Shown here piece by piece: positions 26,444 to 35,431 of a DNA stretch of 64,000 nt. The position numbers were made by a program, and so were the translations under genes. The notes under the pieces are model-generated. The model saw only the letters and a program-made list of their open reading frames with translations, ran no database searches and was not told where the DNA came from. The stretch covers positions 619,194 to 683,193 of the forward strand of contig NZ_BMWH01000001.1 of the NCBI RefSeq assembly GCF_014651135.1, read 5' to 3'. Each line of letters starts with the position of its first letter. Within the stretch, counting starts at the first letter, position 1. Source of the stretch: Streptomyces echinoruber (lineage in GTDB: Bacteria > Actinomycetota > Actinomycetes > Streptomycetales > Streptomycetaceae).

Positions 26444-28045
26444 TCAGGCGGAGGGGCGGAACAACTCCTTGAGCACGGGGCGGAGGATCTTCCCGGTGCT
26501 CGTGCGCGGCACCTGTGCGACGCGCAGGATCCGGCTCGGCTGGACCGCTTCGGCGAAGTGGGCCCGCATGTGCGCCCGCAGCGCGGCGTCGGTCACGACG
26601 TCGGGCGCCGACACGGCGACTGCCACGGTCTCGCCGAGCAGCGGGTCGGGCACGGCGGCGCAGGCCGCGTCCCGGACACCGGGCAGGGCGCGCAGCACGC
26701 GTTCCATCTCCTCCAGCGAGACCGTCTCGCCGCGCACCTTGGCGATGTTCTTGACGCGCCCGGTGACCACGAAGAAGTCGCGGCCGGTCTGCTCGTCGCG
26801 CACCAGGTGCCCGAGATCCTGGGAGTGGAACCAGCCGCCCCGGAAGGCCTCCGCGGTGGCCTCGGCGTTACCGGCGTACCGGGACATCACGTTGTGCCCG
26901 CGCATGCAGATCTCGCCGGTCTGTCCGGGACGGGCGGGGCTGCCGTCGGAGAGCAGCACCGCCACCTCGTTGCCGTCGACGGCGACCCCGATCGAGGGGA
27001 TATGGGTGTCCAGCATCAACCGCCGATAGGTGGCGTCGTCAAGGTCGCGGGGCATCGTCGTGGAGAAGTTTGTCGTCTCCGTCAGCCCGTAGCCCTGCAG
27101 GACGCGGACGCCGAACCGCTCGTGAACGGCGCGGGCGGTCTCGGTCGACAGCGGTGCGGCCGCCGACACGAAATACCGGAACTGCTCGGGCAGGTGCGGG
27201 CGCTTCCACACACCGAGCAGGGCGTCCAGCACGCTCGGGACGACGCTGGCGACGCGCGGCCGGTACGTGGTCAGCAGCTTCGGGTAGCCGAAGGGGTCGA
27301 AGCGTGCCGCGAGGACGGCGTGCGCGCCGGCCGCGAGGGTGGCGAACAGGGTGAAGTGAACCCCGTTGACGTGGTGGATGGGCAGGCAGCCGAGGAAGGT
27401 GTCGCCCGGGCCGAGCCCGTGGTGGCGGACGACCGCCGCGGCGTTGGCGGCGCCGTTGCCATGGGTCTGGGCGACCAGCTTGGAGGCGGCCGTGGAGCCG
27501 GAGGTGCCGAAGTACAGCGCGTCGTCATCCGGCCGGAGCGGCTCCGGCACCTCGCCGTCGCCGGGGTCGGGCAGGCGGCGCGGGTCGGGCAGGCGCACGC
27601 TGCCGGGCACGCGGTCCTCGGGCACGCCGCCACCGTGCACGACCACGTCCACGCCCAGACCGGCGGTCTGCTCGGTCAGCCGGGTGAGCGGGTCGGCGGG
27701 GTTGAGCATCAGCGCGGGACAGCCCGCGCGCAGCGCGCCGTAGAGGGCGAGCACGGAGTCGACGTCGTTGACGGGGAGCAGTCCCACCGGGGTCCCCGGG
27801 GCGAGGGCGAGCTCGGTGCGCATCCAGTGGGCGACGCGGCGGCTGGACTCGTCCAGTTCCCGGTAGGTGAGGGTGCGGGTGGCGCCGTCCTCGGCGACCG
27901 CGGTGAGGTAGGGCGCGTCACCCAGTACCGCGGCGTGCCGGGCCAGGTGGCCGAGCACCGAGGCGGGGGCCTGCGGCCCGGTCGGGTAGGTGGCGCCCTG
28001 ATAGCGGTGTACGGCGTCGGTGTCCGCGGTGAGCCGGTCAGTCAT
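26444..28045 (-). CDS. Acyl-AMP/acyl-CoA ligase (class I adenylate-forming)
   Basis: 533-residue ANL enzyme. The P-loop is YFGTSGSTAASKL, the core A5-like motif QGYGLTETTNF, and the C-terminal lysine lies in RTSTGKILRP. The A8-like hinge VTGRVKNIAKVRGETV fits acyl ligases more than NRPS A domains. It overlaps the free acyl carrier protein gene by 8 bp (the M-T-D start is inside its last codons), so it probably loads that carrier with an organic acid. Confidence 0.9.
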   Translation of the reverse strand: MTDRLTADTDAVHRYQGATYPTGPQAPASVLGHLARHAAVLGDAPYLTAVAEDGATRTLTYRELDESSRRVAHWMRTELALAPGTPVGLLPVNDVDSVLALYGALRAGCPALMLNPADPLTRLTEQTAGLGVDVVVHGGGVPEDRVPGSVRLPDPRRLPDPGDGEVPEPLRPDDDALYFGTSGSTAASKLVAQTHGNGAANAAAVVRHHGLGPGDTFLGCLPIHHVNGVHFTLFATLAAGAHAVLAARFDPFGYPKLLTTYRPRVASVVPSVLDALLGVWKRPHLPEQFRYFVSAAAPLSTETARAVHERFGVRVLQGYGLTETTNFSTTMPRDLDDATYRRLMLDTHIPSIGVAVDGNEVAVLLSDGSPARPGQTGEICMRGHNVMSRYAGNAEATAEAFRGGWFHSQDLGHLVRDEQTGRDFFVVTGRVKNIAKVRGETVSLEEMERVLRALPGVRDAACAAVPDPLLGETVAVAVSAPDVVTDAALRAHMRAHFAEAVQPSRILRVAQVPRTSTGKILRPVLKELFRPSA

Positions 28046-28322
28046 GGGAACTCTTCAAGGTGCGCGCCGCGTCGGCGATGGTACGGGCGGTGCGGAAGGT
28101 GTCAGCGGTGATCAGGTCTGGTGGGAAGTCGACGGCGAGCTCCTGCTCCAGCCGGACGAGCAGGCCGACGGTGCGCAGCGAGTCGAAGCCCAGACTGCGC
28201 AGCGGCAGGTCCGGGTCATCCGCGTCACATCCCTTGGCCTCGTCGGGCAGTTGGTCGCGGATGACGTCCATGACCGACCGCAGCAGCCGGTCTTGGCCGG
28301 GACCCGCGGGCGTCGCACCCAT
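28038..28322 (-). CDS. Acyl carrier protein
   Basis: 94-residue carrier with phosphopantetheine serine in LGFDSLRTVGLLV. Starts with ATG overlapping the cupin stop (TGATG) and ends inside the start of the acyl-AMP ligase gene. The DSL motif marks it as an ACP-like carrier, in contrast to the NSL-type PCP of the first operon, so the cluster has two free carriers with probably different cargo. Confidence 0.92.
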   Translation of the reverse strand: MGATPAGPGQDRLLRSVMDVIRDQLPDEAKGCDADDPDLPLRSLGFDSLRTVGLLVRLEQELAVDFPPDLITADTFRTARTIADAARTLKSSHD

Positions 28323-28747
28323 CACTCCTCCACCAGCGTCATGCGTTCCGCGGACTCCAGCGGCATGTGCGGCACGCCGAAGGCGAGGATCTCCAGCGGT
28401 TCGGGCACCTGCAGGTTGGTCTTGACGCCGTGGGCGTAGTTGGCCGGTACGAACACCGTGTCGCCGGCGCCCATCTCGTAGTCGACGCCGTTGATGTGGA
28501 TGTATCCGCGGGAGCTGAGGACGAACAGGATGTGCGCGCCCGGGTGCGTGTGCAGGTCGAAGCGGGAGCCCGACTCCATGATGATCCGGTCCGCTCCGAC
28601 CGTCACGCCGTTCTCGATGAGCTCGCCGGCGCCGACGGTGCCGAGAATGCCCGGGATGATCTCGTTGCGCGAGTTGACGAGCTTGACCTCGGGGGAGTTG
28701 TAGATGTTGCGAATGTGCTTGTTCGGGTCGAAGAGGATGTCCATCAT
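28322..28747 (-). CDS. Cupin enzyme
   Basis: 141-residue single cupin. Motif 1 is FDLHTHPGAHILFVLSSRGYI (two His plus a third position), motif 2 is GDTVFVPANYAHGVK with the last His, so a metal site of the 3-His type is complete. Such cupins act as dioxygenases, isomerases or epimerases. The start MMDILFDPNK at 28747 is preceded by a GAGAG sequence. Lies between SIS and ACP genes. Confidence 0.85.
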   Translation of the reverse strand: MMDILFDPNKHIRNIYNSPEVKLVNSRNEIIPGILGTVGAGELIENGVTVGADRIIMESGSRFDLHTHPGAHILFVLSSRGYIHINGVDYEMGAGDTVFVPANYAHGVKTNLQVPEPLEILAFGVPHMPLESAERMTLVEE

Positions 28748-28798
28748 CGTGTCTCTCTGCTGGGGTGGACAGGAGTGAGGCACCGGCCGCCGACCGCG

Positions 28799-29908
28799 TC
28801 AGACGAGCGCCGGGCCCGTCGGCCGGTGCCCTTGGAAAGGACGTCGACCCAGGTTCTGGGCGAGCCCGAAGGCCAGATGTCCTGCGAAGACGTGGTAGAG
28901 CAGGGGGGAGAACGGCTCTCGGGTCTCGCCCCGCACGGGCAGCACGGTCACGTCCGGACCGAACCGGAGGGCGTCCCCGGCCGGTGCCACGACAGCCACC
29001 CGCCGTCCCAGCGCCGCAGCCCGGATCGCGAGGTCCGCGGCCCGTTCCTGGGCCCGGCCCGGCGGCGCGAGCACCACCAGGGGCATGTCGAGCGGAGCGG
29101 CGAACCGTTCCACGTGCCACCACTCCTCCAGGTCGCGGCCGCAGGCCATGACCCCGGCGCCCTCCACGAGCTTCGCCGCGGCGTACTGCGCCGTGCCCTC
29201 GCCCGGCCCGGTGCCGGCCACCGCGATCACGGGCGCGTCGGACAGAGCGCGGCCCAGCTCCACGCAGGGTTCCTTCAGGGCCTGCGCGGTCGCGGCCAGC
29301 GGCTCGGCAAGCGCGGTCAGTTCGGCGCGCAGGCCGCGCGAGCGGTCCTCTCCGTGCCGTTCGGTGCCCAGGCGCACCGCCAACAGCAGCAGGCCGAGCA
29401 GGCTGGCCTGGTAGGTGCGGATGCCGGGCGAGCGCTCGAGGTCGGTGAGGCTCACGTCGATGTGGGCGTCGGCGGCCCGCGCCAGGGGGCTTGCGGGCCG
29501 CCCGGTGACGGCGACGGTCGTGATGCCCCGGGCCCGGGCTCGCTCCACGGCCTGCAGCACCCGCTCGGTGCGGCCGGACGAGGACACCGCAACCACGAGG
29601 GTGTCCCTCGGCCCTTCGGGGACGACGTCCAGGTGATAGCCCAGGAACCGCTGGGCGGGTTGCGGTTCGCACGGCAGGCCGGCCAGCGTCTCGAAGGCCG
29701 TCTCCGCGGCGCAGCCCGCGTGGTACGAGTCGCCGTCCCCGACGAGGCAGACACGGGACCACGGTCCGCCTCCCGCCGCGGCCAGGGCGTCGGCGGCCCG
29801 CGCGTACACCGTCTCGACGAGCCCGGGCAGGTCGGCGGCGAGCCGCTCGGTCTGCCGGATCAGGACGGACGGCTCGATCGGCAGCGGGGTCCGGTCGGCG
29901 GTGCTCAT
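28799..29908 (-). CDS. SIS-domain sugar isomerase/deaminase-like protein
   Basis: 369 residues with two SIS domains, like the isomerase half of GlmS. Sugar-phosphate signatures are LVGDGDSYHAGCAAETAFE (first domain) and LVVAVSSSGRTERVLQA, with VIAVAGTGPGEGTAQYAAAKLVEGAG in the second. No N-terminal glutaminase is attached. It could isomerise or aminate/deaminate a keto-sugar phosphate. Start overlaps the BtpA-like gene stop (ATGA). Confidence 0.88.
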   Translation of the reverse strand: MSTADRTPLPIEPSVLIRQTERLAADLPGLVETVYARAADALAAAGGGPWSRVCLVGDGDSYHAGCAAETAFETLAGLPCEPQPAQRFLGYHLDVVPEGPRDTLVVAVSSSGRTERVLQAVERARARGITTVAVTGRPASPLARAADAHIDVSLTDLERSPGIRTYQASLLGLLLLAVRLGTERHGEDRSRGLRAELTALAEPLAATAQALKEPCVELGRALSDAPVIAVAGTGPGEGTAQYAAAKLVEGAGVMACGRDLEEWWHVERFAAPLDMPLVVLAPPGRAQERAADLAIRAAALGRRVAVVAPAGDALRFGPDVTVLPVRGETREPFSPLLYHVFAGHLAFGLAQNLGRRPFQGHRPTGPALV

Positions 29909-30720
29909 CGCTTCTCCAGGGACCGGACGACGTCGACATAGGCGCGGACCCGGTCCTCGTCGATCCGGCCGCCCCAGCCGCCGTCCTCCAGGCAGGTGCC
30001 GACGAAGGCGCCGTCGGCGTCAGCCAGCAGTCGCTCGGCGTTGTCGTGGTCGGTGTGACCGGCCAGGATCACCGGCAGTCCGGGCGCCGAACGGCGCACG
30101 GAGGCGACCATCTCGTGGGTGCGCGCCTCGTCCGGGTCGCCGACGGCGACCGCGTCGGCGCCCATGGTGCGGGCGGCGCGTGCCACCTCCCCGGTCGTCT
30201 TGCCGCCGCCGTACCAGCGGAAGTGCATGGAGTCGACGTCGGCGACGATCCCGACGCCCTGGGCGTTGATGCGCCGCCGGTACTCGGCAACGGCCAGGGG
30301 GGCGGCAGTGACCATGCCGTGCGGGGTGAGCGTCTGGCCGACGAGGGCGCCGGCGCGGATGAAGGAGCCGCCGGCTACCTTGGCCACGGCGAGGGAGGCG
30401 CTGAGCGCGTTGCGCATGATCTGCACGCCGACGTGGAAACCGTCCCGCTCGGCGGTGGCCCGGGCGACGGCGTCGGTGATCAGGCCGATCGCGACGGCGC
30501 GGGCCGGGTCGCACACGTCGTCGGCGCTGTAGACCCGGTCGACCGTCTGCACCAAGCAGCCGTCGGCGCCACCGCGCTGCAGGGCCAGGGCCGATGCCAC
30601 CGCCCGGTCCAGGATCTCCCGGAAGGCGCCCTCCTCGTGGAAGGGGGTGCCGGGCAGCGGCTGGAGGTGGATCATCCCGATGACGGTCCGGCGTCCGGGC
30701 ACCAGCGAGAACTCAGGCAT
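29905..30720 (-). CDS. BtpA/SgcQ-family TIM-barrel protein
   Basis: 271 residues, matching the BtpA/SgcQ family: TVIGMIHLQPLPGTP at the N-terminus, DGCLVQTVDR, and FIRAGALVGQTLTPHGMV. Family members are TIM-barrel proteins whose chemistry is poorly known; one group is in photosystem I assembly, another in sugar metabolism operons next to SIS proteins. Here the SIS neighbour supports a sugar-phosphate role. Start overlaps the aminotransferase stop. Confidence 0.87.
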   Translation of the reverse strand: MPEFSLVPGRRTVIGMIHLQPLPGTPFHEEGAFREILDRAVASALALQRGGADGCLVQTVDRVYSADDVCDPARAVAIGLITDAVARATAERDGFHVGVQIMRNALSASLAVAKVAGGSFIRAGALVGQTLTPHGMVTAAPLAVAEYRRRINAQGVGIVADVDSMHFRWYGGGKTTGEVARAARTMGADAVAVGDPDEARTHEMVASVRRSAPGLPVILAGHTDHDNAERLLADADGAFVGTCLEDGGWGGRIDEDRVRAYVDVVRSLEKR

Positions 30721-32287
30721 GGGCGACCGCCTCCTCGCGGACGGACGACCGGATCAGCTCGAAGGCCGACCGCAGGTCCTCCCAGGGGCGGGCGGTGGTG
30801 ATCCGTACGATGCCGCTGCCGAAGCAGAAGTTGAGGATGCCGGGGTATACGGAGACTCCCGTCAACCGCAGCAGTTCGCGGAAGCAACGGTAGGAGTCGT
30901 CCCACCGGTCGAAACTCAGTGCCGTGTTGATGGAGTAGTGCGGCGGGATGACGCGGGCCACGCCACCGAGTTGCGCGCAGCTGGCGCCGCGCAGGGCGAG
31001 CAGCGCGGACTCCCGGGCGCGGCGCTCCTGGCGGTAGTTGTCATACGCGGCCTGCAGCGCACCGCGGCGCAGACCGTAGGAGTCCTCGAACTCACTGAGT
31101 TCGCCGACGCCGACCTCGCTCACCCCGGTCAGGGACCAGCGCTCCATGCGTGCCAGGACCTCGATCGTCGTGTAGAGCAGCGAGGGCGGGCCGCCAAAGC
31201 TCGTGGAGGCGTACTCGTAGTAGTCGGCGATGAAGGAGCTGTCCGCGACGATCCAGCCGGCCTTGATGCCCGGTGCCGACCAGTTCTTGGACAGGCTGGA
31301 GACGCGGACGACGTTGGGCGCGGCGCGCGCCTCGTCCAGCACCCAGCTCTCGCCAAGCCATTCGTGGCACTCGTCGAGGACGATCATGGTCAGCGGTGAG
31401 GCCGCGCGGATCAGCTTGGCCAGTTCTGCCTCGTCGACCGCCGCCCCGGTGGGGTTGGCGGCCGTCTGCAGCAGCACGAACGGTGTCTGCGGGGTGAGAG
31501 CGGCGATGAGGGGTTCGAGGGACATCACCCCCTTGTCCGCGGAGAGCGGGACGAGCTGCACCTCACCGCGCCGGGCAATAGCCTCGACGAGCGGCGGATA
31601 GTTCGGAATGCCGCACAGGGCCGGGGCCGTGGCGGCCAGCCGGTTCGAGAGCAGGAAATCCGCGACAGAATTGATCGCGAAGGTGCCGCCCATGGTGAGG
31701 GCGATGTTTTCCGCAGTGTAGGTGAAACCGTCGATGCGGGCGCTTTCATAGGCGGCCACCGCTTCCCGGGCCGCGATGCGCCCGCAGGAGTCGGAGTAGC
31801 CGTACCAGTCCCGGTCCAGGGCGTAGCGGATGGTTTCCTTGAGTGTCTCGGGAAGACCCCAGTGGAGTTCGTCCACCGATCCGCCGGAGAGAATGTGCCG
31901 GGCGTCCGGGCGCAGTTGACCGTACAGATCGTCCCGGAAGTAGGAATTGAACAGTTCCTTGACGAACCGGACGGTAGCCCGCGAGGACAAGACCTCCTCG
32001 ACGGTCACGTCCCGCTGCACCGTGGACGAGCGCCAGCACTCCGCCCGCAGGGGGTCGAGCGCGTGCGCCCCGAGCTCGTACTCGACCCGGCCCAGCCACA
32101 GATCACGCAGTTCGATGGGGTCGGTGGGGTCCGCCGCGCGCCGGAAGACCTCCAGGGTTCGCTCGTCCACGTGCGGGACGTACGGCCCGTGGGCGGCGGG
32201 TGCCCGCCACCCGACCGCGGCCGCATCGCCGATCTCCTTGGGCACCTCGATCCGGCGGACCGGCACAGGGGTGGCGAACAAGTGCAT
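30713..32287 (-). CDS. PLP-dependent aminotransferase (class I/II) with N-terminal extension
   Basis: 524 residues; the fold-type I core occupies about 150-500. The PLP lysine is in VSSLSKNWSAPGIKAGW and the Asp that holds the pyridine N in MIVLDECHEWL. AANPTGAAVDEAEL is the usual substrate-side block. The first 140 residues are an extension with no recognised domain. The ATG at 32287 has GGAG six bases upstream. It probably supplies an amino group to a cluster keto-acid or keto-sugar. Confidence 0.9.
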   Translation of the reverse strand: MHLFATPVPVRRIEVPKEIGDAAAVGWRAPAAHGPYVPHVDERTLEVFRRAADPTDPIELRDLWLGRVEYELGAHALDPLRAECWRSSTVQRDVTVEEVLSSRATVRFVKELFNSYFRDDLYGQLRPDARHILSGGSVDELHWGLPETLKETIRYALDRDWYGYSDSCGRIAAREAVAAYESARIDGFTYTAENIALTMGGTFAINSVADFLLSNRLAATAPALCGIPNYPPLVEAIARRGEVQLVPLSADKGVMSLEPLIAALTPQTPFVLLQTAANPTGAAVDEAELAKLIRAASPLTMIVLDECHEWLGESWVLDEARAAPNVVRVSSLSKNWSAPGIKAGWIVADSSFIADYYEYASTSFGGPPSLLYTTIEVLARMERWSLTGVSEVGVGELSEFEDSYGLRRGALQAAYDNYRQERRARESALLALRGASCAQLGGVARVIPPHYSINTALSFDRWDDSYRCFRELLRLTGVSVYPGILNFCFGSGIVRITTARPWEDLRSAFELIRSSVREEAVAHA

Positions 32288-32376
32288 GACGACTCCAGGG
32301 CGGGATACGAAAAGGGCGACACCGCGGTCGTACAGAGCCCGCCACGTCGGCGGGTGAAAGGGAGTTGGCGGGCCGG

Positions 32377-33228
32377 CTAGCGGATCCGCAGCCTCTTGAT
32401 GTGGCGCGGCCGGTCGGTGGTGCGGGAGACGCCGGCGGTCCGGCCGTGGAAGAACCACGTGTTGTCGATCACGACGAGCAGCCCACGGGACCACGACACG
32501 GCGCGGGCGTGGCCGGGGTCGTACATCTGGGCGAGCAGGCGGCGCAGGGCCCCGTTCACGGACTGCTCACCGGCTCCGTCGGCCACGCAGGCCCAGCGCA
32601 GCGGGCTGCCCTGGAAGTCGCGGAAGGAGAAGACGGTACGGCCCTGCTGGAACCGTGCGATGGTGGGCACGCCCGGCGCCGAGTGATACCGGGTGGCCGC
32701 GAGCAGTCGCCGCTCCTCCTCGCTCAGGCCGGCGTCGACCGCGGCCATGGGCACCAGCACGGTGGACGCCGCCGAGGCGTCACCCGGCTCGACGCACATC
32801 AGCACGATGTACCGGGGCTGGTCGGCGGTGCTGCGCCCGCTGCCCTCGCTGTGCAGGGAGAGCGCGTTGGTGGCGAAGGGCTGCAGGGAGACGTCCTGCG
32901 TCTGCCCTTTGTCCGCCACGAGATTGAGGATGACGCCGTCGTCCACATAGGGCTGCACGGCGCCGTCGGTCTCCGGAATCGCGGTGCCCAGCAGGGATCC
33001 CAGCTGCTGAAAGTCCTTGTTGGCCAGGGGCTGGTCCAGATGGACGAGGGCGAGACCGTGCCGACGCAGATCGGCCGTCATACGGGCCGCGCCGGTCTCC
33101 AGGAACGTGGCCGCCTCGGCCCGGAAGCCGAGTTGCGGAGCGGGGAGGACCGAATCCACCGCGAGAAGCCGGTCGCGGAGCCGACAGTGATCGTCCGTGG
33201 ACGACTCAACGAACTCCCCTGAGTGCAT
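32377..33228 (-). CDS. TauD/TfdA-like Fe(II)/2-oxoglutarate dioxygenase
   Basis: 283 residues. The metal motif is H-S-E (ALSLHSEGSG) with the distal His in WFFHGRTAGVSRT and the 2-oxoglutarate Arg shortly after. This H-x-E variant is common in gamma-butyrobetaine hydroxylase and clavaminate synthase relatives. It probably hydroxylates or cyclises an amino acid in the cluster. First gene of the minus operon, divergent from the NRPS A-T gene. Confidence 0.85.
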   Translation of the reverse strand: MHSGEFVESSTDDHCRLRDRLLAVDSVLPAPQLGFRAEAATFLETGAARMTADLRRHGLALVHLDQPLANKDFQQLGSLLGTAIPETDGAVQPYVDDGVILNLVADKGQTQDVSLQPFATNALSLHSEGSGRSTADQPRYIVLMCVEPGDASAASTVLVPMAAVDAGLSEEERRLLAATRYHSAPGVPTIARFQQGRTVFSFRDFQGSPLRWACVADGAGEQSVNGALRRLLAQMYDPGHARAVSWSRGLLVVIDNTWFFHGRTAGVSRTTDRPRHIKRLRIR

Positions 33229-33616
33229 GTATTCCCCCCGCAAAGCATGGTCGCTTCACCGGCGCCCTTAACACGACGCCTCGTTTTCGGCAAGCAACAC
33301 TTCAAGACGTTCCGCCTGCACCGAGTTAAAGCTGCCGTCGGCACGAACGACCTTGCCTTTACTGCCAGTTGCAAGTCAACCATCAACCACGACCCGTCGA
33401 CCAGACCACTACGAAAAAACCTGAATGCCCGTTATAAAATCCTCCTTACTTCCCCTGATGGGTCACTTCGGAGCGCTACGCCCGAATTTGCCGTGATATC
33501 AACTGGCCGACCTTCGACACTCCCCTGGGCCCGAGGTACAGTGCGGGTCGTTTCATGCCCCAGGCCGTCTGAGCCTGGAAGGCTTAACCGGGGACTTCAA
33601 AGACTCGGGGGGAAAG
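33229..33616. other. Divergent promoter region, lower G+C than neighbours
   Basis: About 390 bp with no gene, between the TauD-like operon (minus) and the NRPS operon (plus). Around 33400-33445 it holds an A/T-rich stretch, unusual for this chromosome, where the minus-strand promoter may lie. A sigma-70-like plus promoter is at 33513-33542, and its leader has a short hairpin CCAGGC/GCCTGG at 33560-33578. Confidence 0.7.
33513..33542 (+). promoter_or_regulatory. Candidate sigma-70-type promoter of the NRPS operon
   Basis: TTCGAC (33513-33518) and TACAGT (33537-33542) with 18-base spacing, 75 bp ahead of the ATG at 33617. It is close to the Streptomyces HrdB consensus but not tested. Confidence 0.45.
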
Positions 33617-35431
33617 ATGGATTCTACGCTGTACGCGCTGTTCGACAGGACGCTCCACGAAGTTCCCGACGCCGTCGCGGTGCACCATCCCGAAGCCGGC
33701 GTAGAGGTCACCTACGCACAACTGGGCGAACACGCCGAGCGCGTGGCCGGCCGGCTCCTGGCCCGCGGAGTGACGCCCGGTTCCTTCGTCGCGGTGTGCC
33801 TGCCGCCCGGCGTGGCACGCATCGCCGCCTTTCTCGGCGTCTGGCGCGTCGGCGCGGCGTACGTGTCCATGGAGCCCACCCAGCCGGCGATGCGGCACCG
33901 GTTCATCGCCGAGGACAGCCGTGCCGTACTGGTCGTCACCACCCCGGAGCTGGCCAGTCACTTCCCCGGCACCCCGGTCCTCCTGCTCGACGACCCCGCG
34001 GACTACGACGCCCCCCGGGCCGCTCTGCCGCCGCTGACGACCGAGCCGGACGATCCGGCGATCGTCTACTACACCTCCGGCACCACCGGCACCCCCAAGG
34101 GTGTGGTGGTGGCGCACGCGAGCATCGCGCACTTCCTGTCGAGCATCCACGAACTCGGCCTGGGACCGGGCGACCGGACCGCCCAGCTGAACAGCCCCGC
34201 CTTCGATGCCGTCACCTTCGAGGTCTGGCCCACACTGACCTCCGGCGCTGCGCTCGTCGTGCTGCCCCGCGAACTGCTGACCGACGGGGCCCTGCTGGGG
34301 GAGGAGGTCCGGAACCACGGGATCACGGTGATGCTCACCGCCACCTCGGCCTTCCACGAGATCGCCCTGCAGTGCCCCACCGCGCTCGCTCCGCTGCGGG
34401 TCCTGCTGGTGGGCGGTGAGGCGATGGACCCGCGCCGGGCCCGGGACGTCCTCGCGTCCCTGTCCGGCCGGCTGTGGAACGCCTATGGCCCGACCGAAGC
34501 GACCACCTTCGTCATCTGGCACGAGATCACCGACGTCCCGGAGGGCACCCGCACCATCCCCATCGGCACCCCGCTGCCGGGTGTCGAGGCCCGGGTTCTC
34601 GACGCGGACCTGCGGCCGGTCCCCGACGGCCGGCCCGGGGAGCTGTTCCTGGGCGGGCCGTGCCTGGCCCGCGGTTATCTGGGCCGCCCGGAGCTGACCG
34701 AGGCCGCCTTCGTCCCCGACCCGGCCCGGCCCGGCGCCCTGCTGTACCGCACCGGCGACATCGTCCGCCGCGGTCCGGACGGCGCGCTGCGCTATGTGGG
34801 CCGCACCGACCACCAGGTGAAGATCCGCGGCCATCGCATCGAACTCGGGGAGATCGAGGCCCAGCTCCTGGGCCGTCCCGAGGTCGCGAGCGCGTGCGTC
34901 GTCGTCCGGGGCGAGGGAGCCGCCCGCTCGTTGTACGGGTTCGTGGTCCCGGCGGCCGACGCCCCCGCGGACCTGACCGCCCGGCTGCGCGAGCACCTCA
35001 GCCGTGAGCTGCCCGACTGGATGGTTCCCCGGCTGACCACGCTGGACCGGCTCCCGCTCACCTCGATCGGCAAGATCGACCGCGCCGCGCTGTCCGAGCT
35101 GGTCCCCGCAGTCCCCGAGAGCGCCGGGCCGGGCGCGGACCCGGACGGACTCACACCGCTGGAGCGAACCCTCGCCGGGCTGTGGTGCGAACTGACCGGA
35201 GTCGACTCGGTGGCACCGGACGACGACTTCTTCGCCATCGGCGGGCACTCCCTCCTCGTCGGCCGCCTCAACGCCAAGGTCCGCTCGCTGCTCGGCGTCC
35301 AGCCCCCGATGCGTGCCTACTACACACAGTCGACCCTCGCCGCCCAGGCGCGCATGCTGCTGGCGAACGAACCCACCCCAGGCCACATCGACGCCGCGCT
35401 GTCCGCCCTCGCGGAAGGTGCGCGGATATGA
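33617..35431 (+). CDS. NRPS adenylation-thiolation didomain
   Basis: 604 residues: A domain (about 1-510) and carrier domain (about 520-590). Motifs are VYYTSGTTGTPKG (A3), WNAYGPTEATTF (A5), LLYRTGDIV (A7), GRTDHQVKIRGHRIELGEIE (A8), TSIGKIDR (A10), and the carrier site FFAIGGHSLLV. The specificity positions read by eye are about D-A-F-L-L-G-A-T-F, close to codes for small aliphatic residues such as valine. No condensation domain is present, so it must hand its amino acid to a free C domain or ligase. Stop overlaps the next gene (ATGA). Confidence 0.93.
   Translation: MDSTLYALFDRTLHEVPDAVAVHHPEAGVEVTYAQLGEHAERVAGRLLARGVTPGSFVAVCLPPGVARIAAFLGVWRVGAAYVSMEPTQPAMRHRFIAEDSRAVLVVTTPELASHFPGTPVLLLDDPADYDAPRAALPPLTTEPDDPAIVYYTSGTTGTPKGVVVAHASIAHFLSSIHELGLGPGDRTAQLNSPAFDAVTFEVWPTLTSGAALVVLPRELLTDGALLGEEVRNHGITVMLTATSAFHEIALQCPTALAPLRVLLVGGEAMDPRRARDVLASLSGRLWNAYGPTEATTFVIWHEITDVPEGTRTIPIGTPLPGVEARVLDADLRPVPDGRPGELFLGGPCLARGYLGRPELTEAAFVPDPARPGALLYRTGDIVRRGPDGALRYVGRTDHQVKIRGHRIELGEIEAQLLGRPEVASACVVVRGEGAARSLYGFVVPAADAPADLTARLREHLSRELPDWMVPRLTTLDRLPLTSIGKIDRAALSELVPAVPESAGPGADPDGLTPLERTLAGLWCELTGVDSVAPDDDFFAIGGHSLLVGRLNAKVRSLLGVQPPMRAYYTQSTLAAQARMLLANEPTPGHIDAALSALAEGARI

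Noticed and set aside
33513..33578. Riboswitch or attenuator in the NRPS operon leader
   Set aside because: Only one 6-bp hairpin is present; no leader peptide with repeated codons nor a second competing stem.
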